64,000 nucleotides of DNA, taken from assembly GCF_009647655.1 (NCBI RefSeq), contig NZ_WJFD01000001.1, forward strand, positions 3,338,488 through 3,402,487. Reading direction: 5' to 3'. The translations under genes were made by a program, and so were the position numbers. The DNA is from Chitinophaga sp. SYP-B3965 (GTDB lineage Bacteria; Bacteroidota; Bacteroidia; Chitinophagales; Chitinophagaceae). Under the pieces are notes generated by a model. It made no database searches. It was not told where the DNA came from and was given only the letters and a program-made list of their open reading frames with translations. Below are positions 27,387 to 36,553 of the stretch, in pieces; position 1 is the first letter of the stretch, and each line of letters opens with the position of its first letter.

Positions 27387-28283
27387 ATGACAACGGAACA
27401 AAGGACCATGCAGTATTATGTGCTGGACGTATTCACCCATGAAAGGTTTAAAGGCAACCAGCTGGCCGTAGTGGTGATCAACAAAGACCTTGATCTCAAA
27501 CTCTATCATGATATCTCCCGCGAATTTAATTATTCAGAGACCTCATTCATTCACTATTCCAAAGAAGAAAAAGCATTAAAGGTCCGCTCCTTCACCGCCA
27601 GCGGCATTGAGATAAATGGTGCAGGGCATAATCTCCTCGGCGCTATCTGCCTCGCAGAGCTGAAGGACATGAACATTTTCCGCCACCAGGAAAAGCCTTT
27701 TGTGATCATGAAAAAGGAACGCATCCCTATTTCAATTGAAAACAACGGTAACGATCTTCCCTATATAGGCATGTTACAAAAACCAGCTACCACCGGCAAC
27801 ACGGTTCCCATAGAAGATATGGCAGCAGCACTTTCTCTCCAGCCGGAAGATCTCGCTGTGCGCGACTGGCAGCCTACGGTTGTTAAAACGGAAGTGGGGC
27901 ATCTGATGGTACCCATTAAAAATATGGAAGCCCTCAACCGGGCTGTATCTGTAAAAAACAGCCTGAAGAACCTCGCCACCGGTTATGGTTTTGAAGGTTG
28001 TTATTGCTTCACTATAACGGACAAGGATACCCCACAGATCGCGCAGGCACGTTTCTTCAATCCCAGCATCGGTATTGATGAAGATGCTGCTACCGGCAGC
28101 GCTGCCGGGCCTCTTGGCGGATTCCTCTTTCATAAGGGATACATCCATCAGAACACAGACTACAGCATCCTGCAAGGCGTTAAAATGAATCAGCCCTCTG
28201 TGCTGCGTTTCCGCGTAACTCCTGAAGGCATCTGGCTCAGTGGTACATCTATCATTGTGATGGAGGGAATATTGTATATTTAA
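27387..28283 (+). CDS. PhzF-family isomerase/epimerase
   Basis: A 298-residue cytoplasmic protein of the PhzF fold (two diaminopimelate-epimerase-like halves). The start YYVLDVFTHERFKGNQLAVV is diagnostic. Glu51 in NYSETSFI is at the catalytic position of PhzF, and INGAGHNLLGA and GIDEDAATGSAAGPL are the two glycine-rich ligand loops. Activities in the family range from phenazine synthesis to unknown isomerisations, and this gene lies in no phenazine cluster. It follows the ROK gene by 59 bases and precedes the GntP permease by only 3 bases, so isomerase and permease probably handle the same small acid. Confidence 0.88.
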   Translation: MTTEQRTMQYYVLDVFTHERFKGNQLAVVVINKDLDLKLYHDISREFNYSETSFIHYSKEEKALKVRSFTASGIEINGAGHNLLGAICLAELKDMNIFRHQEKPFVIMKKERIPISIENNGNDLPYIGMLQKPATTGNTVPIEDMAAALSLQPEDLAVRDWQPTVVKTEVGHLMVPIKNMEALNRAVSVKNSLKNLATGYGFEGCYCFTITDKDTPQIAQARFFNPSIGIDEDAATGSAAGPLGGFLFHKGYIHQNTDYSILQGVKMNQPSVLRFRVTPEGIWLSGTSIIVMEGILYI

Positions 28284-28286
28284 GGT

Positions 28287-29600
28287 ATGACGCCTTCCTT
28301 CTTACAAGTACTGCTGTCGCTCGCAGCAGGTATCGGATTGATCGTACTATTAACGGTAAAGTTCCGTGTACATGCTTTCTTCGCCTTATTCCTCGCCTGT
28401 TTTGTGGTGGGATTAGGTGTGCAGTTATCTGTTGCTGAAATTGTAACAGCCATGAAAGAAGGCTTCGGGCACATCCTGAAGAACCTTGGTTTTGTGATCA
28501 TGCTGGGTACCATGCTGGGCGTGGTATTGGAGCATACCGGCAGTACACGCGTAATGGCAGCATTCATCTTAAAGTTAGTAGGAGAAAAGAATGCAGCTGC
28601 CGCGATGGGCATCACCGGTTTCATTGTTGGCCTTCCCATCTTTTGTGATTCAGGATATATTGTATTAAGTGGATTGAATAAGTCTGTAGCGAGAAGAAGT
28701 GGCATCTCCATTCTCGTGATGTCTGTTTCACTGGCATCCGGATTGTACGCGGTGCATTGTTTAATTCCTCCGCATCCCGGCGCTACAGCTGCTGCGGGCA
28801 TCATAGGAGCAGATATCGGAAAGCTCATCCTGATGGGTATCCTGGTGGCCATTCCTGCTGCTGTTGTGGGTTGCTGGTGGGCTTCTTACATGGGTAAAAA
28901 GATCCCCGTAACAGATGTGGAAGAAGAAGAAGAAACACAGACACTCCCAAATATTCCTGTTTGGAAAGCATTCCTCCCCATTATCATTCCTATTATTTTA
29001 ATTGGTATCGGTGCATTCAGTGATCTGCAAAAAGGCGCCACCATCCTGCATGTTCTTGGAGATCCGGTAATAGCATTGTTCATTGGTGTGATCCTGGCTT
29101 TCTTTACCAGCACCAGCTGGCACCGGGATGCTGTGAGTAATCTCATGCAGGAAGCCGCCGAAAAAGCTGGCAGTATATTAGTGATAATTGGTGCCGGCGG
29201 GGCTTTTGGCGCAGTACTCGCTACCACTAAACTCGGCGATCATTTTAATAACTCTTTGTCACTGGGTAACCTGGGTATCATCTTCCCCTTCTTACTGGCG
29301 TTCTTATTAAAAACAGCACAGGGCTCTTCTACGGTGGCTATCATCACAGCTGCTTCTATCATTCATCCTTTATTACCTGCACTGGGGCTGGATAGTGATA
29401 TGGGCAAACTGCTCTGCATGCTGGCTTTGGGAGGCGGGTCTATGATGATCTCTCATGCCAATGATGCTTACTTCTGGGTGATCAGCAAATTCTCCGGACT
29501 GGAAATGAAACCCATGCTGAAGGTATATTCCGTAGCTACTTTATTGATGGGTCTAACAACATTAGTGATCGTATATATCTTATCGTTAGTGTTACTATAA
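28287..29600 (+). CDS. GntP-family permease
   Basis: Inner-membrane H+-coupled importer of 437 residues with about 12 hydrophobic segments, resembling gluconate:H+ symporters. Marks of the family are GTMLGVVLEHTGSTRVMA near 74, FIVGLPIFCDSGYIVLSGL near 114, CLIPPHPGATAAAG near 156 and KTAQGSSTVAIITAASI near 345. It starts 3 bases after the PhzF-like gene and ends at a strong terminator. Substrates in the family include gluconate, idonate, fructuronate and D-serine, so the exact solute is open. Linkage to a PhzF-like isomerase is unusual for gluconate use. Confidence 0.9.
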   Translation: MTPSFLQVLLSLAAGIGLIVLLTVKFRVHAFFALFLACFVVGLGVQLSVAEIVTAMKEGFGHILKNLGFVIMLGTMLGVVLEHTGSTRVMAAFILKLVGEKNAAAAMGITGFIVGLPIFCDSGYIVLSGLNKSVARRSGISILVMSVSLASGLYAVHCLIPPHPGATAAAGIIGADIGKLILMGILVAIPAAVVGCWWASYMGKKIPVTDVEEEEETQTLPNIPVWKAFLPIIIPIILIGIGAFSDLQKGATILHVLGDPVIALFIGVILAFFTSTSWHRDAVSNLMQEAAEKAGSILVIIGAGGAFGAVLATTKLGDHFNNSLSLGNLGIIFPFLLAFLLKTAQGSSTVAIITAASIIHPLLPALGLDSDMGKLLCMLALGGGSMMISHANDAYFWVISKFSGLEMKPMLKVYSVATLLMGLTTLVIVYILSLVLL

Positions 29601-29630
29601 AAAAAGGCCGCTTGATGAAGCGGCCTTTTT
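29601..29630. terminator. bidirectional terminator between convergent operons
   Basis: A perfect 13-bp inverted repeat, with A5 at the left end and T5 at the right end and a GATG loop, separates the plus-strand permease gene from the minus-strand isoaspartyl peptidase gene. It can end transcription from both sides. Confidence 0.95.
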
Positions 29631-29634
29631 AGAA

Positions 29635-30669
29635 CTATTCTTTGTAGATCAAGATCTCAATCTTACCATCTTTCGTAACAGCGCCCCGATACATCCCTTC
29701 TGTATTGAAAGGCATGGCCATGTTGCCATCTTTATCCAGCGCAATCAATCCACCATCACCACCCAGGTCACCTACTTTTTTGATCACTGTTTTACCAGCT
29801 ACCTGTACGCTCAATCCCTTGTATTCCATGAGTGCGGAAAGATCATGTGCCACTACACTGCGGATATAGAATTCACCCCATCCTGTGCAGGATATAGCTA
29901 CCGTTTTATTGTTAGCATAAGTACCTGCGCCAATGATAGGTGCATCACCCACACGGCCGTATTTTTTATTGGTCATGCCACCGGTAGAAGTCCCTGCGGC
30001 CAGGTTGCCATGTTTATCCAACGCCACACAGCCGACTGTACCGAACTTATTATCCCGGTTGATCGTACCTGCTTTTTGTGGCGTCAGAAAACTATGGTCC
30101 AGCTTTGCTTTAATAGAATCTTCCTTCAATGCATTTTGTAATCCCTGCCAGCGTTCTTCTGTTCTGAAATAAGAAGTGTCTACTATTTCAACACCTACTT
30201 CTGCAGCAAACTGTTCTGCTCCACTGCCTACCATCATCACATGTTCAGACTTTTCCATCACTGCCCTTGCAAGGCTGATAGGATTTTTGATGGTACGCAC
30301 TCCTGCTACCGCACCGGCTGACAATGTTTTACCATCCATGATAGCGGCATCCAGTTCATTGCGGCCGTCATGTGTAAATACCGCACCTTTACCCGCATTG
30401 AACAAAGGATTATCTTCCAGTATATGGATAGTGGCTTCCACCGCATCCAGACTGGTACCGCCTGATTGCAGAACGGAATAACCTTTCTTCAGCGCTTCTT
30501 CCAGACCAGCTTTGTAGCGGGCTTCCTTTTCAGGTGTCATGTTCTTTTTGAGAATGGTACCGGCGCCACCATGGATCACCAATACATAGTTCCCGATGTT
30601 CCGTTGTTGTGCATTTTTGCAGGCTCCCATCAGAAGTGGAAGCAGCAAAAAGAGAAGTAGTTTTCTCAT
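29635..30669 (-). CDS. isoaspartyl peptidase/L-asparaginase, lipoprotein
   Basis: Ntn-hydrolase of the plant-type asparaginase (IaaA) family, 344 residues. It matures by self-cleavage before the nucleophile Thr211 in KFGTVGCVALD. HGGAG (33-37) and AGTSTGGMTNKKYGRVGDAPIIGAGTYA near 225-252 are the conserved active-site loops. Lipobox LMGAC with Cys17 sends it to the periplasm or outer membrane, unlike the usual cytoplasmic enzyme. It splits beta-aspartyl dipeptides; beta-Asp-Arg is the product of cyanophycinase, whose gene lies 16 bases upstream. It is the last gene of the SusCD operon. Aspartylglucosaminidase activity, on glycoprotein Asn linkages, is an alternative reading. Confidence 0.92.
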   Translation of the reverse strand: MRKLLLFLLLPLLMGACKNAQQRNIGNYVLVIHGGAGTILKKNMTPEKEARYKAGLEEALKKGYSVLQSGGTSLDAVEATIHILEDNPLFNAGKGAVFTHDGRNELDAAIMDGKTLSAGAVAGVRTIKNPISLARAVMEKSEHVMMVGSGAEQFAAEVGVEIVDTSYFRTEERWQGLQNALKEDSIKAKLDHSFLTPQKAGTINRDNKFGTVGCVALDKHGNLAAGTSTGGMTNKKYGRVGDAPIIGAGTYANNKTVAISCTGWGEFYIRSVVAHDLSALMEYKGLSVQVAGKTVIKKVGDLGGDGGLIALDKDGNMAMPFNTEGMYRGAVTKDGKIEILIYKE

Positions 30670-30685
30670 AAAACAGGAATAGATT

Positions 30686-31678
30686 TTATTGTAACTTTTC
30701 TTTTAACAGTCCGTTTTCTACCCACCAAAAGTACCACTTTCCTCCTTTCGCTTTGTTAGCAGAAAAATCCGCTACAGAGAAGTGACCATTTCCTTGTGGA
30801 GCACCTTGTAACTCATACACTTTCACTGCCTTTTCATTGGCTTTCCATTGTACTGGTTTACCGGGGGCACATAATTCAGGTGGTTCTTTAGTCAGGAGGA
30901 AATACGCTTTACCTTCTCCATACACCTGTGCCTGTCCGTTCTCATCAATGCAAACCGCTGTTCTTTCGTCCGGTGCAATACCTTTCGGGAAGATCTTCCA
31001 GTCTGTGATGATGCGTGCCATAAAGGCCATATGCCTTCCCTGGCGTTTCCTGGCTACATAGTGCTGATCGCTGATCACGTTCGTTAAGAAAGGCGGACGC
31101 AGCAGGTCGTTGTTATATAATGTTACTAATGTATCATATGGATTCATCAATGCAGCTGCGGTAGCGCTGCCGGTTTCTCCGCTGTAATAAAGTCCTGTGA
31201 GGATAGCACAGCCTGCGCTGGTTCCGCCTACCGGTACTTTCTTTACATTCAGCAGGTAATTGATGGCATCGGCCGTTTTGGTGCCGCGCCAGAAGTTCAT
31301 GTAGTTGGATTGATCTCCGCCTGCAATGAAAAGCATCTCTGCATTCCTGAGCACTCTTTCCACTTCAGGGTTATTGGCCACCTCGCGGGAGTTGATCAAT
31401 AATGTTTCCACAGAAGCTACTTTACCTAAACTATCAATGGTGCTGTTATATAAATAATTACTGGATGCGCGGATCACTACTACATTGCCACCACCGCTCT
31501 TTTTGATCATCCATTGAAAAGCACCGGGCACATCTCCGCCACCGCCTACCAGGGCTACGCCGCCACTGGTTTTTGTTTTAACGTCTGTTGTATCTCCGGT
31601 GAATCCTAACGATGCCACCCTTTGTGCCTGTGCATATACTGATATGCATAACAGGCACCCGATCATATATCTTTTCAT
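30686..31678 (-). CDS. exported cyanophycinase (peptidase S51)
   Basis: Secreted serine peptidase, 330 residues, signal peptide to about residue 19 (VYAQAQ). It has the complete S51 cyanophycinase active site: Ser154 in GGTSAG, His206 in SDQHYVAR and Glu238 in PDERTA. It also has the residues that bind the Asp-Arg units in the Synechocystis enzyme CphB: Gln123 (GGDQ), Asp204, Gln205, Arg210, Arg212 and Arg215, in the same spacing as I recall for CphB. It should release beta-Asp-Arg dipeptides from cyanophycin. It is packed between susD (2-base gap) and the isoaspartyl peptidase gene. Other S51 peptidases (alpha-aspartyl dipeptidase) lack the Arg cluster, which favours cyanophycin. Confidence 0.88.
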   Translation of the reverse strand: MKRYMIGCLLCISVYAQAQRVASLGFTGDTTDVKTKTSGGVALVGGGGDVPGAFQWMIKKSGGGNVVVIRASSNYLYNSTIDSLGKVASVETLLINSREVANNPEVERVLRNAEMLFIAGGDQSNYMNFWRGTKTADAINYLLNVKKVPVGGTSAGCAILTGLYYSGETGSATAAALMNPYDTLVTLYNNDLLRPPFLTNVISDQHYVARKRQGRHMAFMARIITDWKIFPKGIAPDERTAVCIDENGQAQVYGEGKAYFLLTKEPPELCAPGKPVQWKANEKAVKVYELQGAPQGNGHFSVADFSANKAKGGKWYFWWVENGLLKEKLQ

Positions 31679-31680
31679 AC

Positions 31681-33087
31681 TTAGTATCCCGGATTTGGTT
31701 TCATATTTGGATTAGCCCTTAACTCACTGTTAGGAATAGGGTACACATACTGTGCATCTGTAGGTTTCAGTAATACCGCTCCTAATGCATTCACCGCATC
31801 TTCCGGGTTGCGGGAGATGTACAGGTTGCGCCTGCGCAGGTCAAAGTGACGATGCCCTTCAAAAGCGAGTTCCTTAAAACGTTCCGTCATGATGTTATCG
31901 ATCATGATATCCTTATCCACGATGTTTACTGGTACATAACCTGTAATACGGGCCGCACGTAATTCATTCAGATCATCTCCTGCTTTAGGAAGATTATTCT
32001 TTTCTGCATACGCTTCTGCACGGATCAGGTACATCTCTCCTGTTCTGAGTAATTTAACGTCCGTAAGATTAGAGCCATCTCCTTTGATGTATTTCACCAC
32101 TACGTTCGGCACTTTACCAGTTCCCTGGCGGCCCGGCTCGATCATGATATAAGAACCGAAACGAACATCATTTACTTTATCGAACAGGTTGGTGAGTTTG
32201 TAAGAAGCAGCGTAGTAGATCCTTGATCCTGCAGGATCATCCAGGAATCCTTGTTGTGTATATAAGTTACCAATGATCTCATCTCCTTCTACCCTTTTCA
32301 GTTTCCAGATCACTTCTGCATTGGAACCATCTTTCCAGATCTGCGGGAAAGCAGTTTTAGAAGCTAATGGCATAGCATTAATGGCCTCCGTGGCATAAGT
32401 GATGGCATTATCCCAGTTCTTTTCGTACAGGGCAACACGTGCCTGCAAAGCAGAAACAGCAGGTAATGTAATACGGATCCTGTCATCAAACCCTGCCGGT
32501 ATGAGGGCCTTGGCAGCAGTAAGATCTGTATTGATCCTTGCCATGGTTTGTGCAAAGGTGAGGCGCGCGGGTTTGCCGTTCATGGAACTATCCATATAAG
32601 GCACACCTAAAGAATCCGCTTCATATTTGGCAGCAAAGTTCCGGATCAGTTCCAGGTGGCAATAGGCACGCATAGCCAGTAATTCACCCCTGTACTGTTT
32701 GATAGCTTCTTCCTCTGAAGGTTTCACCGGAATTTTCCAGGAAGCACTCAAAGCCCTGTTCAAACGATCTATGGCAACATAGTTATCTTTAAAAGCAGGG
32801 TGCAGAAAACTACCGTCGTACTGCCAGCGGTGTGTGGCAAAACCGGAACCAGTGCTGTTTTCTGAAGGCAGCATGTTCTCATCCGTGATGATGGAAGTAT
32901 AATACATGCTGGAACGAAAATCGAGTGTGGAGTAAGCCCCCAGCAATCCTTTGTTGATATCGTCCACTTTCTGGTATGCGCCATCCGGATCAATGAAATC
33001 GGATGGGCGCAGATCTATCTGCTTATTGCAGGCAGAAGCGGCAAAGGCTATGAAAATGATATATAGAGAATATTTTCTGATGCGCAT
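31681..33087 (-). CDS. SusD/RagB lipoprotein of the cyanophycinase locus
   Basis: Surface-exposed binding partner of the adjacent TonB receptor, 468 residues, with lipobox ASAC (Cys20). TPR-type helices include YRGELLAMRAYCHLELIRNF near 128, and the C-terminal signatures MYLIRAEAYAEKNN and LAFEGHRHFDLRRR are intact. It lies 9 bases after the receptor gene and 2 bases before the cyanophycinase gene. By context its ligand would be cyanophycin or fragments of it rather than a glycan, but SusD sequence alone does not reveal the ligand. Confidence 0.95.
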   Translation of the reverse strand: MRIRKYSLYIIFIAFAASACNKQIDLRPSDFIDPDGAYQKVDDINKGLLGAYSTLDFRSSMYYTSIITDENMLPSENSTGSGFATHRWQYDGSFLHPAFKDNYVAIDRLNRALSASWKIPVKPSEEEAIKQYRGELLAMRAYCHLELIRNFAAKYEADSLGVPYMDSSMNGKPARLTFAQTMARINTDLTAAKALIPAGFDDRIRITLPAVSALQARVALYEKNWDNAITYATEAINAMPLASKTAFPQIWKDGSNAEVIWKLKRVEGDEIIGNLYTQQGFLDDPAGSRIYYAASYKLTNLFDKVNDVRFGSYIMIEPGRQGTGKVPNVVVKYIKGDGSNLTDVKLLRTGEMYLIRAEAYAEKNNLPKAGDDLNELRAARITGYVPVNIVDKDIMIDNIMTERFKELAFEGHRHFDLRRRNLYISRNPEDAVNALGAVLLKPTDAQYVYPIPNSELRANPNMKPNPGY

Positions 33088-33096
33088 AATGAAGGA

Positions 33097-36000
33097 TTAA
33101 AAGTTAACATTTAAACCAACCACGTAAGTCCTCGGAGCAGGATAACTGAAACGGGCATACTCGTTGCCGTTCTCAGGATCGAAACCTCTCCATTTGGTCC
33201 AGGTGAAAAGGTTTTGCCCCTGTACATAGATCTGTACACCTTTTGCAAATTTCATATTGCCCAATGCACTCTTCGGGAGGTTATACCCGATGTTCGCATT
33301 CCTTAAGCGCAGGAAAGAAGCATCCTGTATATCCCTGGAAGTGTAATTACGGGCTGCACTGATACGTGGCAGGATAGCAATGTCACCTGGTTTCTTCCAG
33401 CGGTCATATAAGAACCGGGTAGACTGGTTACTTTGCGTGAAGCTGGGATTCTCATTAAAATAATCCTCATTATTATACCGCATCACCCTGGCATTAAAGC
33501 TCAGCAAGGCATTGGCATAAAAGTTCTTCCAGGTGAGGGAAGTATTGATACCGCCTGTTATTTCAGGAATGTAAGTACCAAATTCTGCCACACTCATCGT
33601 AGCCGCATTATAGTTTGTAGTGATCACGCCATCCGCTGTATAATATTGCGGATCTCCATTTGCCGGATTCACACCTGCCCATTTAGGAGCGTAATGTGCG
33701 CCGAAAGGAAGTCCTACACGGATAATACCGGTATAACCATTTTCAAACTCATCTGCACCACCCAGGTCTAACACTTTGTTTTTGTTATAGCCCATGTTCA
33801 CACCCACCGTCCAGGTAAGGTCACTCTTGCGTACAACATCTCCCTGCAGATCAATTTCCACACCCCTGTTCCGCATCTTTCCGGAACTGATCGGTAATGT
33901 TTCATCCGGTACACCTGCTGTGAAAGACAAACGCTGATCGATGAACAGGTTACTCGTGATCCTGTTGTAATATTCCATAGTAAGGCGGATACGGTTGCTT
34001 TTAGTCAGCCCGAGATCAAACCCTACGTTCAGCTCTTTTGCATATTCCCAATCGTATTCAGCGTTACCAGGTTGACTGGGCACAATAGCCGCATTGCCAC
34101 CATAAGAAGCCCTGGCGAAAGTAGCCAGGTAAGCAAAATCGCTACCAAACTGACTGGCCGTAGTACCATAACTGGCCCTGAAACGCAACGAGGAAAGGAA
34201 GCTCACATCTTCCAGGAATTGTTCTCTCTTTGCTTCCCAGGCTACACCCGCAGAATAGAAACCATGCCACCTGTTAGTAGCCGGCACCATAGAAGAACCA
34301 TCCCTTCTGTAACTTCCGTTGAAAGTATATTTATTGTTGTAAGTATAACGCAGCAACCCGATGTAAGAAGCGGTTGCATTCTTTGATTTACCACCGGAAA
34401 GCAATGGAGTAAAAGTTCCCGGATCACCTACACCTGCTGGTGTTTGTACGATCCTTGGATCCAAACCGTAACCGGTAAAGCCAAAGGAGTTATAATTGTT
34501 TTGCAGGAATTCAAAATACCCGGATACTTCCAGTTCATGTTTCGAATTGAAAACCGTGTTATAGGTAAGACCGGAAGTAGAGATCAGCGAAGAATTTTTC
34601 ACACCGCTTTCACCATAACTACCTAACCTGCCGTTGGAAACCCTGCGGCCTGCATAAGAATCCGGATTGATCCAGTCTTCATTTACCTGGTCGCGGAAGT
34701 CGATACCCAATCTTGTTTTTGCTACCAGTCCTTTTACGATCTCATAACTGAGGGATGTGCTCACGATCAGTTTCAACTGGTTCTGTTTCCTGGAGGTGTT
34801 CAGCATCCGCTCATAAGAATCACTGCCTTCACGGATATCCAGCACAGGATAAGCAGCACCATCTCCTGTAGTTACCAGTTTTCCATCAGGCGCAAAAGGG
34901 TATTCATACGGTAACGCATAATACACGGCAGATAAAGGATTATTCGCTGCCGAAGCACCCTCCTGCTGAATGAGATTACCTTTTGAATACCCTACGTTCA
35001 CGTTCAGATTGGCAGTTAATTTACCTGCCGTAAAGTCCAGATTGTTTTTTAGTGTGTATCGTTTAAGATCTGAAACCCTTACCAATCCCTGCTGATCAAA
35101 ATAATTGAGGGAAGTGTAAAAGCGAATATTTTCATTACCGCCGCTGGCGCTGATTTGTTGTTCCATGTATTTGCCGTTGCGCATGAACAGGTCTCTCCAG
35201 TCTGTATCCATTTGGAGAAGACTGTCTACGATATGATCTGCTTCTGCTTGTTCAGCAGGAGACATCAGCGCATAATCAGGGTTCAGTTTTGAATACGTCC
35301 AGAACGGACCAGATGGGTCGCCAGTTTCCACACCAATGCCTTCTTCAAATTCTTTCCGCTGTGGAGAATTCATCATATCGAAACGTGGCGAAGTAAGCGT
35401 AGACACACCATATTGTGATCTGTAATCCACCGAAACTTTACCAGCCTTCCCTTTCTTGGTAGTGATCACGATCACCCCGTTAGAACCTCTTGAACCATAC
35501 AATGCTTTCGCAGATGCATCTTTCAACACCGTCACGGATTCAATATCTCCCGGATTAATAGATTGAAAAGAACCCGCTTCAATGGGCACACCATCCATTA
35601 CATACAACACCGAAGTATTTCCTGCAATGGTACCTACACCACGCAACGTTACTTTTGCACTGGTACCCGGCTGGCCGGACACAGCATTCACCTGTAAACC
35701 CGGAACGCGGCCCTGTAAAGCTTGTTCAAAAGTAGCAGCGGGTACATCGTTTATCTTATCACCGCCAACAGTAGTAGCAGCAGAAACTGATTTACTCCTG
35801 TTATAACCGGTGTAACCTGTTACTACTACTTCGCCCAAACCAGTAACAGAAGGTTGCAGCACTACATTGATTTCCTCCCGGTCCCCTATCGTTACCTGCT
35901 GGGCAATGAATCCCAGCAAAGTGAAATCCAGTGTTTTAGCGCCATCCGGTACCGCCAGCACAAAACGGCCATTGGCATCTGTAACAGTTCCTGTAGCGTT

Positions 36001-36459
36001 ACCTGTAACCCGGATGGTCACACCCGGTAAGGTTTCATTGGAAGTTCCTGTTACGCGGCCTTTCACCACTTTGTCTACCGGGGCGTTCTGGTCGTTGGCC
36101 ATGATCACCACCAGGTGATCTTCCTTCACCACATAACCCAATCCCAGTCCGGCAAAAGCGCGGGAAAGTACCTGCGCCAGGTTGGCATTCTGTACAGAAA
36201 TGCTCACCCGCTGGTTGTCCGGCAAAGTGCCCGTGTGGTAAACAAAACGGTAATCCGTCTGTTTTTCCACTTCGTTCAATAACTGCCGGATGCTGCTTTT
36301 ACGCAGGTCCAGACTGATCTTGTCTTGTCCTGCGCCGTTTACGGCATAAACCTGCAGGCCTAAAAGAAGCAGTAGCGTAATTAGTTTCATAGCTAATATT
36401 AGCGCGCGTTTAGATGGAAACGGGCATATAAAACCCGGCTCCAACACATTTTTTCTCAT
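33097..36459 (-). CDS. SusC-type TonB receptor with STN signalling domain
   Basis: Outer-membrane importer of 1,120 residues. After an unusually long N-terminus and signal segment (about 22-43) comes an STN domain (about 47-118, LDLRKSSIRQLLNEVEKQTDYRF), the part that talks to a FecR anti-sigma factor. Then follow a carboxypeptidase-regulatory-like domain (about 130-212), the plug (VVVTGYTGYNRSKS, DASAKALYGSRGSNGVIVITTKKG) and the barrel. fecR and an ECF sigma gene are just upstream on the same strand, so ligand binding should switch on the locus by cell-surface signalling. ATG at 36,459 gives the long N-terminus; ATG at codon 24 would leave a standard signal peptide. Confidence 0.95.
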   Translation of the reverse strand: MRKNVLEPGFICPFPSKRALILAMKLITLLLLLGLQVYAVNGAGQDKISLDLRKSSIRQLLNEVEKQTDYRFVYHTGTLPDNQRVSISVQNANLAQVLSRAFAGLGLGYVVKEDHLVVIMANDQNAPVDKVVKGRVTGTSNETLPGVTIRVTGNATGTVTDANGRFVLAVPDGAKTLDFTLLGFIAQQVTIGDREEINVVLQPSVTGLGEVVVTGYTGYNRSKSVSAATTVGGDKINDVPAATFEQALQGRVPGLQVNAVSGQPGTSAKVTLRGVGTIAGNTSVLYVMDGVPIEAGSFQSINPGDIESVTVLKDASAKALYGSRGSNGVIVITTKKGKAGKVSVDYRSQYGVSTLTSPRFDMMNSPQRKEFEEGIGVETGDPSGPFWTYSKLNPDYALMSPAEQAEADHIVDSLLQMDTDWRDLFMRNGKYMEQQISASGGNENIRFYTSLNYFDQQGLVRVSDLKRYTLKNNLDFTAGKLTANLNVNVGYSKGNLIQQEGASAANNPLSAVYYALPYEYPFAPDGKLVTTGDGAAYPVLDIREGSDSYERMLNTSRKQNQLKLIVSTSLSYEIVKGLVAKTRLGIDFRDQVNEDWINPDSYAGRRVSNGRLGSYGESGVKNSSLISTSGLTYNTVFNSKHELEVSGYFEFLQNNYNSFGFTGYGLDPRIVQTPAGVGDPGTFTPLLSGGKSKNATASYIGLLRYTYNNKYTFNGSYRRDGSSMVPATNRWHGFYSAGVAWEAKREQFLEDVSFLSSLRFRASYGTTASQFGSDFAYLATFARASYGGNAAIVPSQPGNAEYDWEYAKELNVGFDLGLTKSNRIRLTMEYYNRITSNLFIDQRLSFTAGVPDETLPISSGKMRNRGVEIDLQGDVVRKSDLTWTVGVNMGYNKNKVLDLGGADEFENGYTGIIRVGLPFGAHYAPKWAGVNPANGDPQYYTADGVITTNYNAATMSVAEFGTYIPEITGGINTSLTWKNFYANALLSFNARVMRYNNEDYFNENPSFTQSNQSTRFLYDRWKKPGDIAILPRISAARNYTSRDIQDASFLRLRNANIGYNLPKSALGNMKFAKGVQIYVQGQNLFTWTKWRGFDPENGNEYARFSYPAPRTYVVGLNVNF

Positions 36460-36466
36460 AACTTTG
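36459..36466 (+). promoter_or_regulatory. antisense -7 element at the susC start
   Basis: TAACTTTG on the plus strand is an exact TAnnTTTG match that overlaps the susC start codon in antisense. No clear -33 TTG was found at the usual spacing. Transcription would start near 36,473 and reach the plus-strand terminator at 36,512-36,543. Confidence 0.45.
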
Positions 36467-36472
36467 TTATGG

Positions 36473-36543
36473 TTTAGTGAATGAATACCCTAATTCTTTT
36501 AACTAACCGCCGGGAAGTGCGCCAACACTTCCCACTTTTTTTT
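36473..36543 (+). ncRNA. candidate antisense RNA upstream of susC
   Basis: Between fecR and susC, both on the minus strand, the plus strand carries an intrinsic terminator: an 8-bp stem (36512-36519 with 36526-36533), a 6-base loop and T8 at 36,536-36,543. No plus-strand gene precedes it. With the -7 element at 36,459-36,466 it defines an RNA of about 70 bases antisense to the susC 5' leader. This is the position and polarity of the DonS-type cis-encoded RNAs described for ECF/FecR-controlled PULs in Bacteroides, which repress their susC gene. The RNA itself is a prediction. Confidence 0.5.
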
Positions 36544-36553
36544 ATTTACTGAC

